Positions 1 to 9,769 of a stretch of 64,000 bases of DNA are shown in pieces. Every line of letters starts with the position of its first letter. Position 1 is the first letter of the stretch. A program made the translations under genes and the position numbers. The notes under the pieces are model-generated. The model did not search any database, was not told where the DNA came from, and worked only from the letters and a program-made list of their open reading frames with translations. Source of the DNA: Morella rubra (Eukaryota > Streptophyta > Magnoliopsida > Fagales > Myricaceae); assembly GCA_003952965.2 (NCBI GenBank), contig RXIC02000121.1, positions 62,001-126,000 of the forward strand. Direction: 5' to 3'.

Positions 1-394
1 CCTAAATGGTAGGCCATTGCGAACCAATGTCTTTTTCTCTCCCCAATCCTATACCTTCTCCTTCCGTGGGGGTTAGTGATGATATCAATTTCAGCCATAT
101 GGGTCATAAGCGTCAGATTTGTATGACCAGATAGCTTCAGTAATTTCCTCTGAACCCCTATGATGTGATATTGCAAAAGGTTTTTCCGTAAAATTGCACT
201 GTTTATTTCTTTGTGGAAATGGAGTCCTTGAAAATCTTGTGTTTTATGCTAGCTCTTCATTTTATGTGCTGTTCGTTATTAGAATGAAGTACATATCGCA
301 TTCCATAACTTGGATTTTTGAGAATTATTTCTTTGAAATTTCTCTCTTTTGACACTCCAATAAAAGCTTAACGGCATTTGCTTTTTTGGCACAG
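1..394 (+). other. Probable intron of the NRPC2 gene
   Basis: No protein-coding stretch is visible. The segment ends in a T-rich tract and a CAG acceptor directly before a clear NRPC2 exon, so it is best read as the preceding intron. The upstream exons lie outside the window. Confidence 0.6.
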
Positions 395-826
395 GTTTGC
401 AGAGTTTGTGGTTTGTTAGGATATTACAACCATAATCTGAAAACTGCAATCTGCTCATCATGTAAAAATGGGGAGAACATCTCTGCTTTGAAACTTCCAT
501 ATGCATGCAAGCTTTTAATCCAGGTATGACTTGACATTGTGTTGTTTGGAGGATTTACCCCTATTGCAGCTCTCATATGATTCTCAACGTAGTGCTGTAT
601 GTATGATCTTTTCTCAAGAACTCTTCAGTTTTGGAGGTCTTGCTTTTAATGGAAGAAAGATTGTTCCATGAACAAAACAGCCATTTCTCTTCAACCTACT
701 TCTGTCTTGCCTGACATTTTGTTTAACTTCTATCTCTATTGCTGATATCTCCCCGGTTCAATGGCATGCTTCCAGGAACTCCAATCAATGAATATTGTTC
801 CGCGCTTAAAGCTAGCGGAGGCATGA
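395..826 (+). CDS. NRPC2: RNA polymerase III second-largest subunit, last two exons (partial gene)
   Basis: The exons are 395-523 (43 codons) and 776-826 (16 codons plus TGA), joined in phase 0 by a GT-AG intron. The peptide has a Cys-x2-Cys followed by CGLLGY, then a second Cys-x2-Cys, then KLPYACKLL and QELQSMNIVPRLKLAEA. This is the C-terminal zinc-binding clamp region of the Pol III RPC2 family. Pol I subunits end quite differently, and Pol II lacks the CGLLGY and PRLKL signature, so the Pol III assignment is preferred. The protein is part of the catalytic core that transcribes tRNA and 5S rRNA genes in the nucleus. The 5' part of the gene is outside the window. The last intron, last exon and 3' flank recur at 8,744-9,450 as a tandem-duplication fragment. 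Confidence 0.88.
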
Positions 827-2032
827 GTGGAAGGGCATTCAACTCAGGATGTTTACAAAGTGAAAGAAAAGAATCCTGTAATCAGTTCTGTATTCTACAC
901 CTATCCTTCTAGAGGCCACTACCATCCAGCTGACTTTTCAAGGCAAAGAATGGACAGAGCCATAAATATCAATTATCATGTTACAGGGTTAAGCACGTTG
1001 ACGTTTATCATTCTTGAAAAGCAACCTGATGTAATCTATGTATGGTTTATAGAATATGTGCAAGTTAATGCAAATTATAGAATAAGATTTTTTTTTTCAT
1101 TACCCTTTTTAAGGCAGTTCTACATTCCATGAAACTTTACACACTTAAAATAATTTTTCTTTTTCTGGGTAGATATGGAAATGGATGGGCTTTGCCATGG
1201 ATGAAACTACAATCTTGCTTTGATTCTATTTGGGTAGAACAAGAATTTTTTTTTTTAATCATAACAACTTTAGAATATTATTAATTCAAGGAGGATCAAA
1301 AACTTCAGTTACAGGCTGTAAAGGGCTTGTCAAACCTTCCGAAAAGGCAATGAGTCAACGAGCAAAAGGTCCTAAAGGCAAAAGTGAGGACTTCCTTCTC
1401 CAATAGATGGATAGTCATCAATCATCTTCTGAAAGAGGCCTTAACCTCCATGGTAGTTAAGCACCATCAACCTGTGTGATTATGATGTTAATCCAAGTTG
1501 AATTTTCTTCATCTTCACTTCATCTCTTTATACTGTCATGAACATAACATCCGGATGGTAGAGATGTTAATTAACTTCAATTTAACAACAAATGTAATGT
1601 AAGATAATAAATTGATATATTTGATTTAGTGAAATAACTATTTTACCCCTAGAAAATATAGTGATGAAAATAATTATGTACTTGGGAATAACAAAACAAA
1701 CTGGCAGCTTCTTTGCCATGGACTGTAGAACTTGAACTCACCACGTCCACACGGTGAGAAGCAAACATGAACATTCTTGACCATATGGAGTAATATGACA
1801 CACATTACCATAGTTCGAGAGAGTCCAACTTGATAAAGAAGATAAGAAAACAATCCGATATGCATTATTGAAATAGAACACACTGCATATGAAGATGAGG
1901 TTGTGGATATCAGACTCCTGAAGAAGCTACGAGCTGGAATACAGCTTCCTAATTACTGCAATAAGATCAATAAAAAATGCCCGAGAATCTACGCTGCGGC
2001 ACCTTCTTGAGGATGGCCCATGCCAGATGGAA
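827..2032. other. Intergenic region between NRPC2 and ANK1 (convergent genes)
   Basis: This holds the 3' flanks of two convergent genes and no credible coding region; a 101-codon ORF at 827-1132 is composed of 3' flank sequence. The whole interval is repeated with small differences at about 8,985-10,425. The intact copy around 1,465-1,480 is the empty site for a LINE tail found in the second copy. Confidence 0.6.
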
Positions 2033-5000
2033 CTACAGAGGAAACTCTGCGATTGCAAAGAGCGTTACCAACAGGCATAATCCTAGATATACAGGGAAAG
2101 AGGCAGATTTCATTTTATCCCTGAAGATGAAGGAGTGTCCAGCAGAGAAAGATACCAAGGTAGAAGCTATGGATACATAGAACGCTGTTAGACCCAGGAA
2201 AAGCTTCGTTGGTAAGGAGTGGAGAAAACTCCTTTCGCTGTAACCCGAGGTGAGGATTGCAAGGAACATGATCACTGCTATCAGTGAGGAGTAGAAGGAC
2301 ACCAAGGATGAGATGGCGAAAACATTGAATGCCGGTTGTTGTTCGAAAAGGGGATTGCCGTGTTCTTGATTGAGACCCCCAGGCACGCTGGCGACCGTGA
2401 CAAAGAGACCTGCTACAACTGAGCATGCGTTGGATGTGTTAGTTAGCCACTGTCCGCCTTCTTTGACAAGATCCTTGTGTGCTTTGGTAAACACCTCCTG
2501 TGGGTTGTCTCCATTGTTGTTGCCAAGATGGCGGAGCCTTCTTGGCAAGGAGTTCTGTATGTACTGCATGCAATGATTAAGCAAAAAAAAAAAGAGGAAG
2601 TTAATTCTTTGATCACTATCTTTGATTGTATATCAAATCAAGAAATGCATGGTATATATATTTAAGGGACAAATCCCGAGAGGTAATATATTATCTATAA
2701 CTGATAATTTGTCTCAAAATCTCCTCTGTTCTTTCCCAACAATCTATTTAAGAAAATCAAAGGTTGAGAGAAAAAGTTGTAATTCAAAAGCAATTCTTTG
2801 CCCTTTTTTTCTTTTTTCTCAAAAGCATACCTTAAACCATTTAATTTCCCATTGCAGTTGGAACGCGTCTCCAGGAACTGGCCAAATATAAGGAGAATCT
2901 CCCTTCGCAGCGAGATGCAACGCGTTATTCCCTTCGTTGTCCACTTCACAGAACACACTTTCAGGTATCTTGTGAGCGTTCCTCTTAAGCACTAAGAGCT
3001 TATATATTTGGCTCTGCTTTTGCTCCACTGACACTAGCACTACATTCTTCTTGTTTGAATCCATCTCATACATAGCCCCGGGATAATATTCCAGGATTTT
3101 CTCGACCATTTCGGAAATTCCATTTGCTGCAGGAGTTAGTATTATTGCCTCCGTTTTTCCCATTGGCAGACTGCTTCCTGACTCTAAATTTCATAACAAT
3201 AGATAATAATAATAATAATAAAAAGATGAAGAAAAGGAAAGGAAAACCCACTCTCTTGGGACAGACAAAAAAAAAAAAAAAAACAGAAAGAACACGGGAG
3301 GATGGAGGATTGCCTTTTGCATTCGCATGAGAAGTCTCTCTGATTGTTTTCCTTTCATCTTCGTTCAACCAAAAATATCCTTCAGCTTTTAAATCGAAAG
3401 GCTGTGTCTCGGCCCAGCGGGAGTTCGAGTCAGGCATAAAGGGCTCCATTCCAGCATGTGGCTCGCGAAATGAGTGCATATCCATTTTAAGTTCGTTCAT
3501 GACCTGAACGGTCCATTCGTTCTTCTGTTTCTTATGCTTCATCTCTTCGATCATGGTAGAATATCCTTTTTAACATTCAAAGAAGATAAAGAATAAGACC
3601 CATGCACATTCCTATTATGTATACATCTGGATACCTAGCTACGTACCATGACAAAATTGCCACCAATTACATACAAAAAGTACTGCATGATGACTTAATA
3701 GCTCTGTGGGTTATCTTTGGAGATACCTATTCCAAGAAGTTTCAGAAATGCATGGGATGCGAGCTTGACAAATTCAAAGCAGGTGTCATAGTTTGCTGGA
3801 AATAATCGTCGGCGTCGGCCTGTACGAGAGATACAATGTAAGTTACTTATTGACACAGCAAAAAAAAAAAACAACAAATCTACTATTTCAATGGAGGTCC
3901 GGTGGGCCTCGATCCCAGCTTGCTTTCTGCTCACCTCCACGTTCAGGGTCCTCTAAATCTCTTTCCCCTTCACTCAGCTTTTTCGTTCCAATCACCATGA
4001 GACGTATAACTGATCACACACAGCAAATAACTAATAACAATGAAAGGCTGCATACTTTTGGCCAAGTACTCAGTCTACAGTAATTACGTAGCAGTTATAT
4101 GTATATCACCACGTGATTAATTAAAAAGTTATTTTCTAATTTGCATTCTGGATTGGATAATGATCTTAAACAACTATTCGTCCTTCTCATCGTCTCGTGG
4201 CAGGTCTTGTCATTGAGCTTGTGATCTTGATTTGCAAAGATATATTTTTTTTTTTTTTTAAATGTACCATGGACTGCCAACCATAACAACCGAAAGAAGT
4301 TGACGCATGTTCTATAGTTGTCTGGATAGTTTGGATCACGAATACTAGTCTGATCTGGTTCGTAGACGTGACTGGTAGTTTCTGCGATTGCCTGTGGTTC
4401 CGGCTGCTCCAACTTGAGCTCATCGACAGTTATCACTTCCAAATAATAACAAAGATAGAGTATTAGTTAACACGAGCATGGTTGATGCCACTGCATGTAT
4501 ACGGTATATATATATACATATATTATTGGCATGCATAACTAAAATTATAAGCAGCTTTAGCTTACAGTTGTAAATTATGTTACCAAACCATCCATGATCT
4601 CTTCCACTTTTGAAGGCCGAAGGCTTGTTTGCTAGTAAATGCAGAGGCGTTCTTCCTTGCTCATCGATACATTCTACTAAAGTAGACGAAAACAAGAGAA
4701 TTATTTGAAACGCCAAATCTGTCAAAGTCACGTGTAAAATGAAACATGTTCAGTACAATCTAGCACGCATATATATATGCGTAAAAGTCATGCTCTAGGA
4801 GCTTCATGATCAGATATATATATACATACATATATATTGCGCAAAAGTCATGCTCTAGAAGCTTCATGATCAGAAAGCAAAGAGATATATATATTAGTGT
4901 GGTACTCGCCAAAGTAATCTCCAGCAATGGCAGAGTGCAGAAAAGTGGTTCCATCCCTCCTCCTGGAATACTGGTGGCCATCCATATTATGTTCTTGACA

Positions 5001-5480
5001 GAATCGAGTAAGCCAAAGGATTTCCTGTTTACCATTGAGCGCTGCCAAAAACAAAGGAGTTTCTCCTTCCCGATTTCTAATACCCACCAATGCTGGATCA
5101 TGACCACGTTCCAGGATTAACTGGCACAGAGCCACATTCCCCATTGATGCCGCAAGATGGAGAGGGGTATTCCCTCTCTTGTTTTCAGTTGCAAAAGCTT
5201 CATAAGAAATTGATCGTGCGAGTTCTTCCAATATTTCTTTTTGGCCAGTGTAGACAGCTAGGTGTACTGCTGTGTCTCCAAACCTGTTGATCGGGACCTT
5301 GCTAGCCCGTGTGTTTTCCGCACATATTTTCCCTACTTTATCCCATTCACCTTTTATGCACCCACTGACCAACCTTCTCTCGATCGTATTCTCGCGTTCA
5401 CTTTGGTCATGAATGACAATTTTGATCAAATCGGCCATTTTATCTCCCCCTACTAGTAAAGATACAAGGAAGCCAGACAC
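2033..5480 (-). CDS. Ankyrin-repeat PGG-domain membrane protein, copy 1 (8 exons, 737 aa)
   Basis: The gene joins in one frame from exons 5480-4910, 4718-4566, 4435-4268, 4009-3935, 3819-3727, 3565-3294, 3181-2831 and 2563-2033 (2,214 nt including stop). Ankyrin repeats occupy residues about 66-240 (GDTAVHLAV, GNTPLHLAA, GETPLFLAA, GRTPLHLLA). An FPANYDTC motif follows, then further ankyrin-like repeats at 445-561 (GNNALHLAA). A C-terminal PGG domain at 562-737 has about four hydrophobic helices and the SVPGG motif. The family includes ITN1- and ACD6-like plasma-membrane proteins with stress or defence roles; the function here is inferred only. Intron 1 appears to use a GC donor (4909). Relative to copy 2, five residues before SVPGG are missing. 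The start is the first ATG of the exon; a second ATG lies 14 codons downstream. It is probably functional, since no frame lesion was found. Confidence 0.82.
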
Positions 5481-5925
5481 AAGAAGGGATTGGTATAGCA
5501 GCTAGCTATCAAATATATATAGTTCATTGGAAATCGATCGTCATCATGAAATATATATATTGTGCATAACAGTCGTGAGTAGGATGTCGCGTTGAACACG
5601 AGATTTCCCAGCTCTTTATCAGTAACCTAGTAGGCCCCAAAATACTCGCAATCCAAGCAAATTAAGGTACGTTCAAAGAAGAAAGCATCCAAGACTAGCT
5701 AGACTTTATCCGCGCAGCTTTTATCTTTAACAGATCGAATCCTATATAGACGAGCCACTGCGTTTTCGAAACCAATTATCGGTTCATGGTGGTTCCCCAA
5801 GCTAGCCTCTCAAGTCGCAGGGAAGCCATGATATGCAATTGGACGGAATAAAGCGGTCAGGGTATCTCCTGACAAGTAATAATTAAGTTGAAGTACTGAA
5901 CCTTTAGCGAGCGGTACGAAGTACT

Positions 5926-5972
<47 letters not shown>

Positions 5973-8046
5973 AGCATAATGTAGGAAACGCGAAAGATAT
6001 ATTCCACCAAAAGAATATATAAAAGTAAAAAGTACCATATATATTCATGATAGGGACCCGCGCGAGAGGCATTTTGTTGGTACTTTACGACTCATGTATA
6101 ACTGTTCTCTTTTCTGTTTTTCTTTGCACAATAATGTTTCTCAGACATTATGATCATTTCTTTGGGTTTGTATTTTTTCCCCCTACTCAATTTAAGTATT
6201 ATATCAATATACGAAAATAATACGATCAGACGGACAGCAGAAAAAGTTCTATTCTACAATGTAGTTCTAATTATCTGAAATATCCTGTCATCTATTTGGG
6301 TCGGAATATATATAATTCCTAGGCCTGCCCAAAATTTTTATAAGTTAGAGGGGAAGTGAAATTAATATATTGACTGCAGCTACTATTTTATTTTTTCCTC
6401 ATAAGTCATTGGATTTTATTTCTATTTGAGATTAGCCCTCAGGAAACCAACCTGCATATCCCAATACTTTTTTTATTCTGAGCAAAAAGCTTTATATATA
6501 ACTTATTAAGAAACATGCTAATTTATAGGTCAAAAGTGTTCGAGAGCATAATTTAAATAATATAATTTACCCTTTTTTAAATAGCTTAAAATTTTGTGAA
6601 AGTTGATTTCACCGAGTACTATGAAGTTAGCGGAAAGCCAAATAAAAAAATAAATAAATAAAAAGTTCACAACAAAGCTAACACGAGGGCAAAACAATCC
6701 CAATACTTATTTTCTTTTTTTTTTTTGCCATTCCAGTATTTTGACTTTTTGGATACACATATAATAGGTATAACCATATTATTGGTCGAGGTTTGAACTA
6801 ATTAATTCTCAACATTACTTGTAAATGCTCTTTTAGTATTGATCCGGCCAATTCCTTGGATCCAAAATTCTAATAGGTTTTGTTGGCTAAAAAATCTGAT
6901 CAAATCAGTGATGTTTGGCAAGACATTTGTTTAAGAATTTTTCAATTTTTTGGAGAAATTTTTGAGAGTTTGACTTTTAGAGGAATTTTTAAAAAACTTA
7001 GTGAAAAAAAGTTTAAAATGTTTGATTGTAGATTAATTTTTATTAGAGTTTGTAAATAAAGTGTAGAAATAGATGACTTGATTGAATTTTTAGTGAAAAC
7101 GTAATAGAATTTATTAAAAATTAAGGAGAGAGAATATATATAATTTTTTTGCTATTAAATTTTACTTTTTTTAAAAAAAATGAAGATCTTGATTCCATCA
7201 GATTTTTAGTGTAGATGAGGAAAAAAAAACAGCAAGGTCCACAAAATCTAAATTGTAAAGAAAAGAAAATTGTTTTGACCGGTTTGAACATTTATGTACA
7301 CAAAAGATACGTACACATGCTCGTTCACGCAATGTGGTTATTAGTTAAACAAGCTCCACTAATAGCAGTAATTACTAGGAATTTTGAAATCTTAATTACC
7401 TGCTTCAGATTCATGGGGATTAATTTTTTGCAAAATTAAAGTTGGGCTCTAAGTAACTTTAATTACAAAGGTGATAATTGTGGGACGAAATTTCATAAAA
7501 TTGATAGTTCTAGGACCATGTACAATAACTCAACAGTCTGTGGATGAAAAAATATATTTTTTCTTTTATTTTTTCAGTTTATTAAAAGTTAGTACATACA
7601 AAAGAAAAATATTCCACATAAGATTTTTACTTGGAGATGTTCGGTTATGTTGAATTTTTAAGATTTAGAGTGTTTTGAAAATTTTTAGGTGATGTTGGAG
7701 TTTATTGGTATGCGTGTAAAAGTGTTGATTTATATTGGTATTTGAATATATTCGATTTGTGTATTCTCAGGATTCAAAAAATTCTTAGAATGCAAAAGAA
7801 ACGAACAAGGCCAAAATTTAAATATCTGAAATCCTATAAAGTACTTTTGAATTAAGAATTTAGAATCTTATCACATTTCTTACTTTGATAATTTTTTTTT
7901 ATTTTAGTCTTCGACATCGTTTTCAACAATCTAAGTACTATGCTTCGGAAAAAAAAACCATCTAAGTACTATGATAAAAACTGCTAAGCGGATAAAAAGG
8001 TTGCAATTATTAATGCAGTAGATATATATATATAGTAAATATTAGA
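5481..8046. other. Intergenic AT-rich region 5' of ANK1
   Basis: No coding region is supported. The proximal 500 bases are shared with the second unit and probably hold the ANK promoter. The interval also contains a (CT)n microsatellite, a short stretch near 6,170-6,235 resembling the LINE tail at 62,970-63,020, and AT-rich tracts with repeated TTTGGCAA/TTTTTAGTGA motifs near 6,900-7,210 that look like decayed MITE sequence. Confidence 0.5.
5931..5969. repeat. (CT)n microsatellite
   Basis: About 19 CT dinucleotides lie roughly 450 bases upstream of the ANK1 start. The equivalent position of unit 2 (near 15,838) has almost no repeat, so this tract expanded or contracted after the duplication. 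Confidence 0.9.
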
Positions 8047-8575
8047 TTTAATTAGTTCACTAGTCCTGAGGTATGATCCAATCCCAAACTAGTCCTTAAG
8101 ATTTATTTCATCATAAACTAGTCCTTAAAAAATCTTTTGTATCTTGGAGTGGTCATTCTGTTAGCTTGGACGTTGGCTCCGTTAATAAAATATTACTCAC
8201 ATGGTTAATGAAGATACATCACCACCAATCGCATGCAACTACGTATCCCAAGTCACTCAATTTGCTAAGTTGTATCGATGGTTATTAATTTAAAATCCAT
8301 ATCAAACTGTATATGCCGCCTGGACCTAAAATGTCTACTCATATCATGCTGAATAGATCTTTTGTAAAAAGTACCCACTCCGAGTGGCTGTTTGCGATTG
8401 TTGGTGATGCATCTTTGTTAACCACATGAGCTGGTTTATTCCATTAACAAAGCCAACTGTGTTGACAAATGACTACCTCATGACACAAAAGGATTATCTA
8501 AGGATTATTTAGAGCAAAATAAACTTTAGGATCAAGTTAAAATCCGGCAAACCCTAGGTATAGTGAACTAATTAA
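8047..8575. mobile_element. Non-autonomous TIR element (about 0.53 kb), class uncertain
   Basis: Both ends carry inverted copies of TTAATTAGTTCACTA followed by a partly matching CCTNNGG. There is no coding capacity. A subterminal CTAGTCCTTAA-type motif recurs twice near the left end. No counterpart is visible in unit 2 at the matching position, where the pararetrovirus insertion lies instead. The target-site duplication is ambiguous because TTA/TAA is part of the repeat. Confidence 0.5.
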
Positions 8576-8600
8576 GCCATATTATTGAATGGAGAATTAT

Positions 8601-8727
8601 TGATTAGCAAGTTAGAATTCACTCCTTACCACCAAAAAAAAAAAAAACAGAATTCACCGACGCTCCCTGCTCTTTTGGCGCCAAAATGCCCACTTGTACG
8701 CACCAAGACCACCAAATGAACAAGGCC
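8601..8727 (+). pseudogene. 5' end fragment of the BRCT gene (promoter-proximal DNA plus first codons)
   Basis: This stretch matches 22,060-22,180, with the shared phrases CAGAATTCACCGACGCTCCCT and CTCTTTTGGCGCCAAAAT and the start-codon context ACCAAATGAACAAGGCC. It breaks off four codons after the ATG. It is the right-hand end of duplication unit 1 and abuts NRPC2 sequence after short filler. Confidence 0.75.
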
Positions 8728-8949
8728 CTCGCCAAAATGCCAAAACGTAGTGCAGTATGTAGGATCTTTTCTCAAGAACTAGTCAGTTTTGGAGGTCTTA
8801 CTTTTAATGGAAGAAAGATTGTTCCAGAAACAAAAGAGCCATTTCTCTTCAACCTACTTTTGTCTTGCCTGACATTTTGTTCAACTTCTATCTCTGTTGC
8901 TGATATCTCCACGGTTCAATGGCATGCTTCCAGGAGCTCCAATCAATGA
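8686..8949 (+). CDS. Candidate chimeric ORF at the duplication junction (speculative)
   Basis: This is an 87-codon open frame, or 77 codons from the ATG corresponding to the BRCT gene start. It begins in BRCT 5' sequence, crosses the duplication junction, and continues through NRPC2 last-intron sequence into the copied last exon in a non-native frame. Because the copied DNA includes the region just upstream of the BRCT start, it may be transcribed. There is no homology to a known domain, and nothing shows that it is translated. A chance ORF of this size is quite possible. Confidence 0.2.
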   Translation: MPTCTHQDHQMNKALAKMPKRSAVCRIFSQELVSFGGLTFNGRKIVPETKEPFLFNLLLSCLTFCSTSISVADISTVQWHASRSSNQ

Positions 8950-9450
8950 ATATTGTTCCGCGCTTAAAGCTAGCGGAGGCATGAGTGGAAGGGCATTCAT
9001 CTCATGAGGATGTTTACAAAGTGAAAGAAAAGAATCCTGTAATCAGTTCTGTATTCTACACATATCCTTCTAAAGGCCACTACCATCCAGCTGACTTTTC
9101 AAGGCAAAGAATGGTCAGAGCCATAAATATCAATTATCATGTTACAGGGGTGTGCAAACGTTAAGCACGTTGACGTTTATCATTCTTGAAAACCAACCTG
9201 ATGTAATCTATGTATGGTTTATAGAATATGTGCAAGTTAATGCAAATTATAGAACAAGATTTTTTATTTTGTTTCATTACCCTTTTAAAGGCAGTTCTAC
9301 AGTCCATGCAAATTTACACAGTTAAAATAATTTTCTTTTTCTGGAATGGATGGACTTTGCCATGGATGAAACTACAATCTTGCTTTGATTCTATTTCGGT
9401 AGAACAAGGTTTTTTTTTTTACTTTAGAATATTATTAATTTAAGGAGGTT
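8744..9450 (+). pseudogene. NRPC2 3' end fragment (last intron, last exon, 3' flank)
   Basis: The fragment matches 586-1,310 almost base for base, including the complete last exon copy at 8,934-8,984 encoding the same ELQSMNIVPRLKLAEA end. It lacks every upstream exon and so cannot encode a polymerase subunit. It marks the left end of duplication unit 2. Confidence 0.85.
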
Positions 9451-9654
9451 CAAAGACTTCAAGTTACAGGCTCTAAAGAGTGTGTCCAACCCTCCAAAAA
9501 GATGATGGGTCAACCAGCAAAGGGGCCTATTTGCCATAAAAATAGGACTAAAGGCAAAAGTGGGGACTTCCTTATCTAATAGATGGATAGTCACCTATCA
9601 TATTCTCAAAGAGGCCTTAACCTCCATGCGGTAGTTAAGCACCATCAACCTGTG

Positions 9655-9769
9655 CGGGCCGTCTTGACTCTTTTTCTGTCGGTTATTGCTTGGTTCTTTT
9701 CATTGTTGTAGCTAGCTCTGGTTTTTGCTTCAGTAATGAAATATTGCTTATCAGAAAAAGAAAAAAAAA
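9655..9769 (+). mobile_element. 5'-truncated LINE tail with poly(A) and 8-bp target-site duplication
   Basis: A 115-base insert ends in a poly(A) run of about 11 bases and is bracketed by AACCTGTG at 9,647-9,654 and 9,770-9,777. Unit 1 carries the uninterrupted site at about 1,468-1,480, so the insertion happened after the tandem duplication or was polymorphic at the time. There is no coding capacity. Confidence 0.8.

Larger units (their letters stand above)
586..8727. repeat. Tandem segmental duplication, unit 1
   Basis: Unit 1 runs from the last NRPC2 intron through the ankyrin gene to a fragment of BRCT exon 1. It matches unit 2 (8,744-22,180) along its length in the same orientation. Shared landmarks are the last NRPC2 exon, all ankyrin exons, the ankyrin 5' flank and the AT-rich interval with TGTTTGGC-type motifs. 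The two units differ by point changes, small indels and several transposon insertions private to one unit, so they are real diverged copies rather than an assembly repeat. Confidence 0.8.

Noticed and set aside
395-826. Assignment as RNA polymerase I or II second subunit
   Set aside because: The CGLLGY zinc region and the QELQSMNIVPRLKL end fit the Pol III subunit; Pol I subunits end in a PYVFRY/AAELA-type sequence and Pol II in a different tail.
827-1132. 101-codon plus-strand ORF after NRPC2
   Set aside because: It starts right after the NRPC2 stop in 3' flank sequence, and the frame is not preserved in the homologous copy at 8,985-9,300.
3066-3330. Overlapping ORFs on both strands in the ankyrin exon 6-7 area
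   Set aside because: These are read-through of exon sequence into introns or antisense shadows; the spliced frame explains the conserved residues.
5810-6072. Minus-strand ORFs with long Arg-Glu repeats
   Set aside because: The repeats are the translation of the (CT)n microsatellite.
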